Of a DNA stretch of 15,969 nt, positions 8,600 through 15,969 are shown in pieces (positions within the stretch are counted from its first letter, which is position 1; the number at the start of each line of letters is the position of its first letter). Position numbers and translations under genes: made by a program. The notes under the pieces are model-generated. The model had not been told where the DNA came from. It did no database searches and saw nothing but the letters and a program-made list of their open reading frames with translations. This DNA is from Alphaproteobacteria bacterium (GTDB taxonomy: Bacteria > Pseudomonadota > Alphaproteobacteria > Rickettsiales > UBA6187): contig JAJRPW010000201.1 of assembly GCA_024280585.1 (NCBI GenBank), positions 1-15,969 of the forward strand, read 5' to 3'.

Positions 8600-9088
8600 T
8601 TATCTATATTTTGCGTCTAATTCCAAACGAGCAGCAATTTCCTGCTCCCAAATCTCACCATTTCTAAGCAACCGATCCTTATTATAAAGCAGCTCCTCAT
8701 GTGTTTGTGTAGCGAACTCAAAGTTCGATGTCTCAACAATCGCATCCACCGGACAGGCCTCTTCACACAACCCACAATATATACACTTAGTCATGTCAAT
8801 ATCGTATTTGGTTGTACGACGGCTTAAATCTTCCCGCTCCTCCGCCTCAATTACTATAGCCTGAGCCGGACAAACCGCCTCGCACAACTTACAGGCGATA
8901 CATCTTTCCTCACCATTAGGATAACGACGAAGTGCATGCTCACCACGGAATCTAGGAGATAACGGCCCTTTTTCATAAGGATAGTTAATCGTCACTTTTT
9001 TCTTGAACATATAACGCAACGCAAGCAGCATCCCGGACAAAATTTCCGTTAGAAACCAAACTCTTGCAGACTTATCTAAAAGCTTCAT
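8600..9088 (-). CDS. nuoI: NADH-quinone oxidoreductase subunit I (two 4Fe-4S clusters)
   Basis: NuoI is the ferredoxin-like peripheral-arm subunit of complex I that holds clusters N6a and N6b and passes electrons from NuoG to NuoB. The 162-residue product has two classic 4Fe-4S motifs: CIACKLCEAVCP (Cys63, 66, 69, 73) and CIYCGLCEEACP (Cys102, 105, 108, 112). An N-terminal amphipathic/hydrophobic segment (about 8-28, WFLTEILSGMLLALRYMF) docks on the membrane arm. The frame is open back to an ATG at 9187, but those 33 extra codons overlap the end of nuoH in another frame. The start at 9088 (MKLLDKSARVW) was chosen because AAGG lies five bases ahead of it and the resulting length is that of alphaproteobacterial NuoI. 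Confidence 0.97.
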   Translation of the reverse strand: MKLLDKSARVWFLTEILSGMLLALRYMFKKKVTINYPYEKGPLSPRFRGEHALRRYPNGEERCIACKLCEAVCPAQAIVIEAEEREDLSRRTTKYDIDMTKCIYCGLCEEACPVDAIVETSNFEFATQTHEELLYNKDRLLRNGEIWEQEIAARLELDAKYR

Positions 9089-9102
9089 ATTAACCTTATA
9101 AT
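9089..9102 (-). promoter_or_regulatory. Ribosome-binding site deciding the nuoI start
   Basis: The 14-base nuoH-nuoI spacer reads ATTATAAGGTTAAT on the minus strand. AAGG (9097-9094) is five bases before the ATG at 9088, good spacing for initiation. This supports the internal start over the upstream in-frame ATG at 9187, which would give a 195-residue product overlapping nuoH by 85 bases. Confidence 0.7.
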
Positions 9103-10113
9103 TTACGCAGGCAACTGCCCTGTATATAATAAAAATCCCGACACCAACACAACCCATAGCAATGTTAACGGCAAAAATATTTTCCAACCAAGTCGCATTA
9201 ACTGGTCATAACGATATCTCGGCAACGCCGCTCTGACCCAAATAAACACGAATAATAAAAATGAAATTTTTAGGCCAAACCATATAATACCCGGGACAAA
9301 CGACAGGAATTCGATGCCAAATGGCGGCAGCCACCCACCCAAAAATAATATAGTTGTTATCGCCGACATTAATATCATATTCGCGTATTCACCGAGGAAA
9401 AACAACGCAAATGTCATTGATGAATATTCCACGTTATATCCGGCAACAATTTCCGCCTCAGCTTCAGGCAAATCAAACGGATGACGGTTTGTTTCAGCCA
9501 AAGTCGAGATAAAAAATACAACAAACATCGGGAATAAAATTATGTCATCAAAAAACGACCTTTCATACATAACAATTTCAGTCAGATTCAATGAGCCAAC
9601 CACTAAAAGCACTGTGATCATTGCAAAACCGATCGAAACTTCATACGAAATCATCTGCGCCGCAGAGCGAATTGCCCCTAAAAATGCATATTTAGAATTA
9701 CTCGCCCAACCGGCAATAATTACGCCATACACTCCAAGCGACGAAATCGCCAGTAAATATAGCACCCCAACGTTTATATCAGCCAAAACCAAGCCCTCAC
9801 CAAACGGAATCACCGCCCAGCCAATCATGGCCAAAACGAAGGTAATAACCGGTGCTAACAGAAACAAAAATTTATTGGATTTAGTCGGTAAAATCACCTC
9901 TTTCAGCATTAATTTAACACCGTCTGCCAGCGGCTGGATCAAGCCAAAAGGCCCGACAACATTAGGCCCTTTACGCAATTGCATCGCCGCAATAATCTTG
10001 CGCTCAGCCAAAGTCAAATAAGCAACCGCACCAAGCAAAGGCAACAGAATAAGCAATATTTTTGCTAATATCCAGGCCCCGGGAATTATATAAATCTGCA
10101 ATAAATCTTCCAT
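9103..10113 (-). CDS. nuoH: NADH-quinone oxidoreductase subunit H
   Basis: NuoH is the membrane subunit that joins the peripheral and membrane arms of complex I and forms the entry to the quinone chamber. The 336-residue product has about eight hydrophobic segments and normal length. Diagnostic stretches are AERKIIAAMQLRKGPNVVGP (about 36-54), GWASNSKYAFLGAIRSAAQM (about 135-154), SYEV at 156-159, and AETNRHPFDLPEAEAEIVAG (206-225), whose acidic loop lines the quinone pathway. The C-terminal VRAALPRYRYDQLMRLGWK is also conserved. The ATG comes two bases after the nuoG stop; AAGGA lies about 16 bases upstream, too far to be ideal, so coupling to nuoG translation is likely. Confidence 0.98.
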   Translation of the reverse strand: MEDLLQIYIIPGAWILAKILLILLPLLGAVAYLTLAERKIIAAMQLRKGPNVVGPFGLIQPLADGVKLMLKEVILPTKSNKFLFLLAPVITFVLAMIGWAVIPFGEGLVLADINVGVLYLLAISSLGVYGVIIAGWASNSKYAFLGAIRSAAQMISYEVSIGFAMITVLLVVGSLNLTEIVMYERSFFDDIILFPMFVVFFISTLAETNRHPFDLPEAEAEIVAGYNVEYSSMTFALFFLGEYANMILMSAITTILFLGGWLPPFGIEFLSFVPGIIWFGLKISFLLFVFIWVRAALPRYRYDQLMRLGWKIFLPLTLLWVVLVSGFLLYTGQLPA

Positions 10114-10115
10114 AT

Positions 10116-12152
10116 TTACGCTGCTTTTTCCTTTTTATCCCAAATTTCTGCGCTACATTGCGCCATCGTTTTTGACGCTCGACATATTGAGTCAGTCATA
10201 TAAAAGTTTTTCGTCGTACTTACAATCGCTTTGTTGCTCAATTTCCCATTTTTTTTCGCTGGCCCAAATTTTGCCGGCTCAATTTCGCCAATATTCGCCA
10301 AATGAGGCACCACTTTTTCCATCGCCGCCCTTAATTCACTCAAGGATTCATAACCTAATGGTTTTTCAATAATATCAGATAGTTGTGTAATAATTTGCCA
10401 ATCTGGTTTCGCATCTCCCGGCGCAAAAACCGCAATTTGCGTACGCTGCGGGCGCCCTTCAAGGTTCACATATGTTGCATCTTTTTCAGTATATGCAGAT
10501 CCTGGCAAAATTACATCAGCCCTATGCGCCCCTGAATCACCGTGATGCCCTTGATATACAACAAAAGTTTTGCCCAAAGATGCCATATCAATCTCATCAG
10601 CACCTAATAAATATAAGAACTCCACATCACCTTTCTTGCAGGATTTCAGAATTTCATCGGTAGGTTTACCAGAGCCAGACGGGACAAAACCCAGATCCAG
10701 CCCACCAACCCTGCTTGCAACTTTATGCAATACATTAAATTCAGCTCTGAAAGATTCAGCAATTTTCTTAGCAAGTGAATGTAAAATTTCGCCATCTGGC
10801 GATAACAACGCATCATAACCAATAATTATCAAAGGCTTAGAGGCGGTTTTTAATGTTTTAGAAAAACTATTTTTACCAGAAATTATTTCATCTAAAACCT
10901 TAGGATTAACCCCTAAATCATTGTATTTGTAATTTAAATCTATACCAGCACCGACATAAGCAACTTGCATATTATTATTAACAACAGCTTTGCGAATTCT
11001 GGCGTTTAAAATCGGAGCATCATAACGCGGATTTGCGCCAATAATCAAGCATATATCGGCTTCTTCAATTCCCGCTATGCTTGTATTAAACAGATAATCC
11101 GCTCTATTTTTGTTGGATAATTTAACACCATCCTGACGGCAATCTGTATTTTTTGAATCCAACTTATCCATCAGATTTTTTAAAGCAAACATAGACTCAC
11201 AATCGGCTAAATCACCTGCTATTGCTGCTATTTTTGCACCACTTAGGCCGTTTAATTCATTGGCAATTGCCACAAAAGCCTCATCCCAGCTAGCAGGCTT
11301 TAACTTGCCATTTTTCCTGACATATGGCCGATCCAACCTCTGCAATCTCAACCCATCATAAGCAAAACGGGTTTTATCCGAAATCCACTCTTCATTAATA
11401 TCTTCATTCAAACGCGGAAGAATTCGCAACACTTCCATACCACGCGAATCAACCCGAATATTTGAACCAACGGCGTCCAAAACATCGATAGTTTCAGTCT
11501 TATTTAGTTCCCACGGTCGCGATTTAAAAGCATAAGGTTTAGATGTCAATGCACCAACCGGGCACAGATCAATAATATTTCCAGACAGCTCCGAAGTCAG
11601 GCTTTTTTCAACATAGGTGGTGATTTCCGCGTGTTCGCCGCGATTAACCATGCCAAGCTCAACAATACCCGAAATATCCTCTAAAAACCGTACGCATCGT
11701 GTACATTGAATGCAGCGCGTCATCTGCGTTTTAACCAGCGGCCCCATGTTTTTTTCTTTAACGCTACGCTTATTTTCACCATAACGACTATCACCTTTGC
11801 CATAAGCCATCGCCTGATCCTGCAAATCACACTCACCGCCCTGATCACATATAGGGCAGTCAAGCGGATGATTTATAAGCAAAAATTCCATCACGCCTTC
11901 ACGCGCTTTTTTAACCATTGGCGAATCTGTATGAACTTTCATACCATCAGCCGCCGGCATCGCGCAAGATGCAGCCGGTTTTGGCGGCCCACCTTCAACT
12001 TCAACCAGGCACATACGACAATTTCCGGCAATTTTCAAACGCTCATGGTAACAAAAACGAGGAATTTCAGCACCGGCAACTTCACACGCCTGCAGAATTG
12101 TCATACCCTGCTCGAACTCCACTTCCTTCCCATTCACACTAATTTTTGGCAT
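10116..12152 (-). CDS. nuoG: NADH-quinone oxidoreductase subunit G
   Basis: NuoG is the large iron-sulfur subunit of the NADH dehydrogenase module, carrying electrons from NuoF toward NuoI. The 678-residue product contains, in order, the 2Fe-2S N1b ligands (Cys34, 45, 48, 63), the His-liganded N5 set (His95, Cys99, 102, 108) and the N4 set (Cys147, 150, 153, 197, the last in IIDLCPVGALTSKPYAF). The rest (about 215 on) is a degenerate molybdopterin-oxidoreductase-like domain without a cofactor. The four-Cys set for the extra N7 cluster of E. coli and Thermus was not seen. The C-terminus has the FYMTDSICRASKTMAQCS tail typical of alphaproteobacteria. A good AAGGTGG lies four bases before the ATG, in the 14-base gap after nuoF. 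Confidence 0.98.
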   Translation of the reverse strand: MPKISVNGKEVEFEQGMTILQACEVAGAEIPRFCYHERLKIAGNCRMCLVEVEGGPPKPAASCAMPAADGMKVHTDSPMVKKAREGVMEFLLINHPLDCPICDQGGECDLQDQAMAYGKGDSRYGENKRSVKEKNMGPLVKTQMTRCIQCTRCVRFLEDISGIVELGMVNRGEHAEITTYVEKSLTSELSGNIIDLCPVGALTSKPYAFKSRPWELNKTETIDVLDAVGSNIRVDSRGMEVLRILPRLNEDINEEWISDKTRFAYDGLRLQRLDRPYVRKNGKLKPASWDEAFVAIANELNGLSGAKIAAIAGDLADCESMFALKNLMDKLDSKNTDCRQDGVKLSNKNRADYLFNTSIAGIEEADICLIIGANPRYDAPILNARIRKAVVNNNMQVAYVGAGIDLNYKYNDLGVNPKVLDEIISGKNSFSKTLKTASKPLIIIGYDALLSPDGEILHSLAKKIAESFRAEFNVLHKVASRVGGLDLGFVPSGSGKPTDEILKSCKKGDVEFLYLLGADEIDMASLGKTFVVYQGHHGDSGAHRADVILPGSAYTEKDATYVNLEGRPQRTQIAVFAPGDAKPDWQIITQLSDIIEKPLGYESLSELRAAMEKVVPHLANIGEIEPAKFGPAKKNGKLSNKAIVSTTKNFYMTDSICRASKTMAQCSAEIWDKKEKAA

Positions 12153-12166
12153 TGTTCCACCTTTTA

Positions 12167-13447
12167 TTAAGCAACTTCTTTACTAAAATTCTTTATTCTA
12201 TCTTCAATTAAAAACCTAAAATGCCTGATCAAACCCTGGATTGGCCAGGCCGCTGCATCACCCAGCGCGCATATAGTATGGCCTTCAACCTGCTTAGTTA
12301 CATCCAGCAATTCATCAATTTCATCCAACGTCGCATCGCCCTTAACCAAACGTTTCATTATCCGCCACATCCAGCCGGTTCCTTCACGACATGGCGTACA
12401 CTGGCCACATGATTCATGCATATAAAAATGTGCCAAACGCTCAATAGCCTCAATTAAATCCGTCGATTTGTCCATCACAATCACACCGGCCGTACCCAAA
12501 CCAGATTGCTGCTCACGCAGCGAATCAAAATCCATGGTAACAGTATCACATATTGATCTTGGTAACATCGGAACAGACGACCCACCAGGGATTATAGCCA
12601 GTAAATTATCCCAACCACCACGCACACCACCTGCATGTTTTTCAATCAGTTCCTTCAGCGAAATCCCCATTTCTTCCTCGACATTACACGGATTATTCAC
12701 ATGCCCGGATATACAAAAAACCTTGGTCCCCGTGTTATTTTCACGCCCTAAGCTCGCAAACCAATCACCGCCACGACGCAAAATCGTCGGCACAACAGCA
12801 ATTGTTTCCACATTATTAATCGTTGTCGGACAGCCATATAACCCAACACCGGCCGGAAATGGGGGCTTCAAACGCGGTTGACCTTTCTTGCCTTCCAAAC
12901 TTTGCAATTGAGCAGTTTCTTCACCGCAAATATAAGCACCAGCGCCACGATGCAAATAAACATCGAAATTATAACCACTTCCACAAGCATCTTTACCTAT
13001 TAGTTTAGCTTTATACGCCTCATCAATGGCCTTTTGCAGTGCCATCGCTTCATTATAAAACTCGCCGCGAATATAGATATACGCCGCCACCGCTCGCATC
13101 GCATAGCCCGCTAAAAGCGCACCTTCAACGATTTTATGTGGCTCGTTGCGAATTATATCGCGGTCTTTACAAGTCCCCGGCTCAGACTCATCGGCGTTAA
13201 TAACCAGATAAGATGGCTTGCCGCCAGGCGGCTCTTTTGGCATAAATGACCATTTCAAACCCGTCGGAAATCCCGCGCCACCACGACCACGCAGGCATGA
13301 TTTTTTTACCTCATCAATAACCCAATCATGGCCTTTTTTGATAAATTTTTTGGTATCTTTCCAATCGCCACGTTTTTTAGACGCAACCAATCCAGTGCTT
13401 TCAAAGCCGTATAAGTTAGTGAATATTCTGTTTTCTTGTTTTAACAT
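12167..13447 (-). CDS. nuoF: NADH-quinone oxidoreductase subunit F (NADH/FMN site)
   Basis: NuoF oxidises NADH: it holds FMN and the 4Fe-4S cluster N3 at the tip of complex I. The 426-residue product shows the FMN/NADH glycine-rich GRGGAGFPTGLKWSFMP (54-70), ADESEPGTCKDRD (85-97) and GAGAYICGEETA (168-179), and the N3 ligands ESCGQCTPC (Cys347, 350, 353) plus Cys393 in HTICALGD. After ICGEETA the usual hydrophobic-x-Glu is Gln180-Leu181-Gln182 before SLEG. The ATG at 13447 overlaps the nuoE stop by one base (TGATG); an in-frame GTG at 13450 would add one residue. ATG was chosen because AGGAG lies eight bases upstream and MLKQENRIFTNLYG matches the usual beginning. Confidence 0.98.
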   Translation of the reverse strand: MLKQENRIFTNLYGFESTGLVASKKRGDWKDTKKFIKKGHDWVIDEVKKSCLRGRGGAGFPTGLKWSFMPKEPPGGKPSYLVINADESEPGTCKDRDIIRNEPHKIVEGALLAGYAMRAVAAYIYIRGEFYNEAMALQKAIDEAYKAKLIGKDACGSGYNFDVYLHRGAGAYICGEETAQLQSLEGKKGQPRLKPPFPAGVGLYGCPTTINNVETIAVVPTILRRGGDWFASLGRENNTGTKVFCISGHVNNPCNVEEEMGISLKELIEKHAGGVRGGWDNLLAIIPGGSSVPMLPRSICDTVTMDFDSLREQQSGLGTAGVIVMDKSTDLIEAIERLAHFYMHESCGQCTPCREGTGWMWRIMKRLVKGDATLDEIDELLDVTKQVEGHTICALGDAAAWPIQGLIRHFRFLIEDRIKNFSKEVA

Positions 13448-13461
13448 CACACCTTCTCCTC
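13447..13461 (-). promoter_or_regulatory. nuoE-nuoF stop/start overlap with ribosome-binding site
   Basis: On the minus strand AGGAG (13460-13456) is followed after eight bases by TGATG, where the TGA stop of nuoE and the ATG of nuoF share one base. This is a classic translational-coupling arrangement between two subunits that sit together in the NADH dehydrogenase module and are needed in equal amounts. Coupling is inferred. Confidence 0.65.
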
Positions 13462-14013
13462 AACCGGAGCCGAACATTGCCTTCCCGCCTGCGAACCAAT
13501 TTGTATTTTTTTTCCAGCAGCCAAATCATCAATTATTTTACCCATCGAATCCGCTGTTAAATCTTCAAAATAATCGTCATTGATTTGTACCATTGGGGCA
13601 TTCACACACGCGCCCAGACACTCAACTTCCTTCACCGTAAACTTGCCGTCTTTTGTGGTTTCACCAAGGCCAATGCCTAATTTTTTCTTGCACGCCTTGG
13701 TTATTTCATTCGCCCCACGCAGCCAGCAAGGCGTTGTGCGACAAACCTGAATAAAATTTTTACCGACTGGCTCTGTATTAAACATCGAATAAAATGTCAC
13801 AACTTCATAGATTTTTATCGGCGCTAAATCCAAAAAATCCGCCACATAATCCATCACTGGCACCGGCAGCCAGTTGTCATTTTGCCTTTGTGCCAGCTCA
13901 AGAAGCGGCAAAGTTGCACTGCGTTGCTTACCTTCTGGGTATTTTGCAATGATAACCTTCGCCATTTTCAGGTTTTTTGCGTTAAATTTAAAATCTGCTT
14001 GTTTTTTCTTCAT
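13447..14013 (-). CDS. nuoE: NADH-quinone oxidoreductase subunit E (2Fe-2S N1a)
   Basis: NuoE is the thioredoxin-fold subunit beside NuoF that carries the off-path 2Fe-2S cluster N1a. The 188-residue product has the four ligands in two pairs, Cys91 and Cys96 in VCRTTPCW and Cys132 and Cys136 in ECLGACVNAP, with the helical N-terminal domain before them (YPEGKQRSATLPLLELAQ at about 25-42). The tail GKKIQIGSQAGRQCSAPVEE matches the alphaproteobacterial type in character. The start at 14013 has no good Shine-Dalgarno within normal distance; AAGGG lies about 16 bases upstream. Met17 is an alternative start but would remove the usual pre-helix segment. The 27-base gap from nuoD is the longest between complex I genes here. 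Confidence 0.97.
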   Translation of the reverse strand: MKKKQADFKFNAKNLKMAKVIIAKYPEGKQRSATLPLLELAQRQNDNWLPVPVMDYVADFLDLAPIKIYEVVTFYSMFNTEPVGKNFIQVCRTTPCWLRGANEITKACKKKLGIGLGETTKDGKFTVKEVECLGACVNAPMVQINDDYFEDLTADSMGKIIDDLAAGKKIQIGSQAGRQCSAPVEEKV

Positions 14014-14040
14014 ATCAACAATTTTTGCACCCTTGCACTT
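14014..14040 (-). other. nuoD-nuoE spacer with a short direct repeat
   Basis: This 27-base spacer is the longest non-coding gap in the window. On the minus strand it contains GTGCAA twice, separated by GG (GTGCAAGGGTGCAA), then an A/T-rich stretch before the nuoE ATG. No -35/-10 promoter pair or stem followed by a T run was seen. The repeat may be chance, or may affect local translation of nuoE, which lacks a well-placed ribosome-binding site. Confidence 0.35.
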
Positions 14041-15225
14041 TTAACGATCAATTTCACCAAACACAATATCCAACGACCCAATCACAGCCACAACATCCGC
14101 CAACATATGCCCTTTTGTCATGAAATCCAAGCCTTGCAAATGAGCAAATCCCGGCGCCTTTATCCTACACCTATAAGGTTTACTGCCACCATCTGACACC
14201 AAAAACACACCAAACTCGCCTTTTGGCGCCTCAACCGCCGCATAAACCTCACCAGCTGGAACTTTATACCCTTCCGTAAACAACTTAAAGTGATGAATCA
14301 TAGCCTCCATCGACTCTTTCATTTGTGCCCTTGGCGGCGGCGAAATCTTGCGATCAGCAGTCTTAATCGACCCTTGCGGCATACGCTCAATCACTTGTTT
14401 TATAATTTTTATCGACTGACGCATTTCTTCCATACGCACCAAATAACGATCATAACAATCGCCATTTTTGCCTACTGGTATATCAAAATCAAGCTCGTTA
14501 TACACTTCATATGGCTGTGATTTCCGCAAATCCCAAGGCACGCCCGAACCACGCAGCATCGGCCCGCTAAAGCCCCAATCCAAGGCCTCAGCCTTAGTCA
14601 CGACACCAATATCGACCAAACGCTGCTTAAAAATACGATTTTCAGTCAGCAACCCTTCAACATCATCCATAATTTTTGGAAAATGCTCTATAAATTCAGA
14701 AATATCCTCCAGCAAACCATCCGGCAAATCCTTGGCCACACCGCCGGGACGGAAATAATTCGCATGAAGACGCGCACCCGACGCCCGCTCATAAAATTCC
14801 ATCATTTTTTCACGCTCTTCAAACATCCATAAAAGTGGCGTCATTGCGCCAACATCAAGGGCTTGCGTAGTAATGTTAAGAATATGGTTTAAGAGTCGAG
14901 AAATTTCACAAAACAGCACTCTTATATATTGCGCACGAATCGGCACCTCACAACCCAGCAATTTTTCCGTCGCCAGCGCAAATGCGTGTTCCTGCGACAT
15001 TGGCGAAACATAATCAAGCCGGTCAAAGTAAGGCACAGCTTGCATATAAGTCTTATGCTCAATCAGCTTTTCAGTCCCTCGATGCAACAGACCAATATGC
15101 GAATCAGCGCGATCAACAACCTCACCATCCATCTCCAGAACCAGGCGTAAAACCCCATGAGCCGCCGGATGTTGCGGACCAAAATTAAGAGTCATATTTT
15201 TTATATCAACTGCATTTTTTGCCAT
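14041..15225 (-). CDS. nuoD: NADH-quinone oxidoreductase subunit D (49-kDa, quinone site)
   Basis: NuoD is the hydrogenase-like large subunit that, with NuoB, forms the quinone reduction site of complex I. The 394-residue product has standard length. FGPQHPAAHGVLRL lies at 15-28, with His23, and FDRLDYVSPMSQEHAF follows with Tyr72; these are 49 residues apart like His38 and Tyr87 of Thermus Nqo4, the residues that contact the quinone head group. RGSGVPWDLRKSQPYEVY is the usual central signature, and the protein ends in the family-typical VFGEIDR. nuoD is a separate gene, unlike the fused nuoCD of E. coli. The ATG follows the nuoC stop by one base, with AGG close upstream inside the last codon of nuoC. 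Confidence 0.98.
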   Translation of the reverse strand: MAKNAVDIKNMTLNFGPQHPAAHGVLRLVLEMDGEVVDRADSHIGLLHRGTEKLIEHKTYMQAVPYFDRLDYVSPMSQEHAFALATEKLLGCEVPIRAQYIRVLFCEISRLLNHILNITTQALDVGAMTPLLWMFEEREKMMEFYERASGARLHANYFRPGGVAKDLPDGLLEDISEFIEHFPKIMDDVEGLLTENRIFKQRLVDIGVVTKAEALDWGFSGPMLRGSGVPWDLRKSQPYEVYNELDFDIPVGKNGDCYDRYLVRMEEMRQSIKIIKQVIERMPQGSIKTADRKISPPPRAQMKESMEAMIHHFKLFTEGYKVPAGEVYAAVEAPKGEFGVFLVSDGGSKPYRCRIKAPGFAHLQGLDFMTKGHMLADVVAVIGSLDIVFGEIDR

Positions 15226-15226
15226 A

Positions 15227-15838
15227 TTACCTAGACTCTTTTTCCTCTATAGAAATATATTTTGCCCCTTCCCACGGGCTTTCAAAATCGAAAGTCCTAA
15301 ATTCCTGATCCAACTTCACCGGCTCATATATAACCCGTTGTTTTTCCTCATCATATCTCACCTGAACATAACCAGACAAAGGGAAGTCCTTGCGTTGCGG
15401 ATGGCCGGTAAAACCATAATCTGTAAGTATTCTACGCAAATCAGGATGATCAGCAAAATAAACACCATACATATCCCAAACTTCACGCTCAAGCCAGCCA
15501 GCCACGCTATACACCCCGACAACAGTAGGAAGTAGCCGCCCCTCTTCAACCGATACTTTAACTCTTACCCTCAAATTATAGCGCAAGCTAAGAAGGTTAT
15601 ATACAACCTCAAAACGCAAGCCTCTATCGAGATAATCCACCGCTGTTAAATCCACCAATTGCTTAAACTGGCATCTGGCGTCATCACGCAAAAAAACCAG
15701 TACTTGCTGAATATTTTTCGGCACAGTTGTAATCACCACATCGCCATTTATTACATCCGATGAAGCCTCAATACCGTCAGGCAAGCTTCCCGTGATATAT
15801 TCACCAAATCCTTTCAATGAATCCGCATCTTTTTTCAT
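15227..15838 (-). CDS. nuoC: NADH-quinone oxidoreductase subunit C (30-kDa)
   Basis: NuoC is a peripheral-arm scaffold subunit of complex I with no cofactor, packing against NuoD and NuoB. The 203-residue product has the 30-kDa subunit signature LEREVWDMYGVYFADHPDLR at 116-135, continued by RILTDYGFTGHPQRKDFPL at 136-154, with the conserved Glu, Asp, Gly, His and Arg residues in place. The N-terminal half is the usual less conserved alpha/beta domain (FEVVYNLLSLRYNLRVRVKV about 76-95). The ATG overlaps the nuoB stop by one base (TAATG), with a purine-rich AGAAGAG some ten bases upstream, so the two are likely translated together. Confidence 0.97.
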   Translation of the reverse strand: MKKDADSLKGFGEYITGSLPDGIEASSDVINGDVVITTVPKNIQQVLVFLRDDARCQFKQLVDLTAVDYLDRGLRFEVVYNLLSLRYNLRVRVKVSVEEGRLLPTVVGVYSVAGWLEREVWDMYGVYFADHPDLRRILTDYGFTGHPQRKDFPLSGYVQVRYDEEKQRVIYEPVKLDQEFRTFDFESPWEGAKYISIEEKESR

Positions 15839-15969
15839 TATTTTTTGCTCTTCTTTTTTCGGTTGAACAAAGAGCCTTCGCGCTTAATTTTTTTTTGTAA
15901 CTGCAATATGCCATAAAGCAAGGCTTCAGCCGTCGGCGGGCAACCTGGAACATAAATATCCACAGGCAC
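15838..15969 (-). CDS. nuoB: NADH-quinone oxidoreductase subunit B, C-terminal end only
   Basis: NuoB is the 4Fe-4S N2 subunit that delivers electrons to quinone at the NuoD interface. Only the last 43 residues are in the window; the gene runs off the right edge. DIYVPGCPPTAEALLYGILQ is the highly conserved C-terminal region, and its cysteine is the last ligand of cluster N2. The tail becomes very basic (NRKKKSKK). The CAA-AAA-AAA-ATT codons form a run of nine A bases. The TAA stop shares one base with the nuoC ATG. nuoA would be expected just beyond the window. Confidence 0.96.
   Translation of the reverse strand: MPVDIYVPGCPPTAEALLYGILQLQKKIKREGSLFNRKKKSKK

Noticed and set aside
9542..10021. 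159-codon open frame on the plus strand
   Set aside because: It is the antisense of the highly conserved nuoH gene; low-complexity Thr/Lys/Pro-rich translation, no family match recognised.
10116..12152. NuoG C-terminal domain as a separate molybdopterin enzyme
   Set aside because: It is the expected degenerate domain of NuoG; one continuous frame, normal length, and no sign of a cofactor-dependent active site.
11706..12170. 154-codon open frame on the plus strand
   Set aside because: It runs opposite the iron-sulfur domain of nuoG, whose ligands are all intact; His- and Phe-rich translation looks like an antisense artefact.
12468..12881. 137-codon open frame on the plus strand
   Set aside because: Antisense to conserved nuoF; Pro/Ser-rich translation with no domain seen.
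1..15969. Mobile element, CRISPR array, tRNA/rRNA gene, riboswitch or novel defence-like system
   Set aside because: There is no free space larger than 27 bases, no repeats of suitable size were seen, and every gene belongs to a well-known housekeeping family.

Overview
This window is almost entirely one tightly packed minus-strand operon, read from position 15969 down to position 1. It holds the respiratory complex I (proton-pumping NADH:quinone oxidoreductase) genes nuoB (3' end only), nuoC, D, E, F, G, H, I, J, K, L, M and N. These are followed without a break by birA (biotin-protein ligase), coaX (type III pantothenate kinase) and rnj (ribonuclease J, cut by the window start). Every base lies in or within about 27 bases of a recognised gene. 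No credible plus-strand gene, RNA gene, mobile element, CRISPR array, promoter or terminator was seen.

The organism is most likely an alphaproteobacterium with low to moderate GC. Separate nuoC and nuoD genes, a NuoG ending in the FYMTD-type tail, a NuoJ with the RPGVKKQNI-type cytoplasmic tail, and the nuoN-birA-coaX-rnj order are all familiar from that class. Genes are spaced by -1 to +27 bases and none of the small hypothetical genes often found inside alphaproteobacterial nuo operons is present. The genus cannot be decided from the window. The standard bacterial code fits all genes.

Layout: the peripheral arm comes first (nuoB-nuoG, 15969-10116), covering the quinone site, iron-sulfur relay and NADH dehydrogenase module. 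nuoH (membrane anchor next to the quinone site) and nuoI (two 4Fe-4S clusters) follow. The membrane pumping arm nuoJ-K-L-M-N occupies 8594-2776. All iron-sulfur ligands and the main proton-channel Glu/Lys residues are present, so the complex looks functional. The last part (2775-1) carries three housekeeping genes: biotin attachment to carboxylases, the first committed step of coenzyme A synthesis, and 5'-3' RNA processing and decay.

I found no evidence of an undescribed system. The findings are modest: start-site decisions, translational-coupling junctions, a few substitutions in conserved motifs, and a homopolymer tract.
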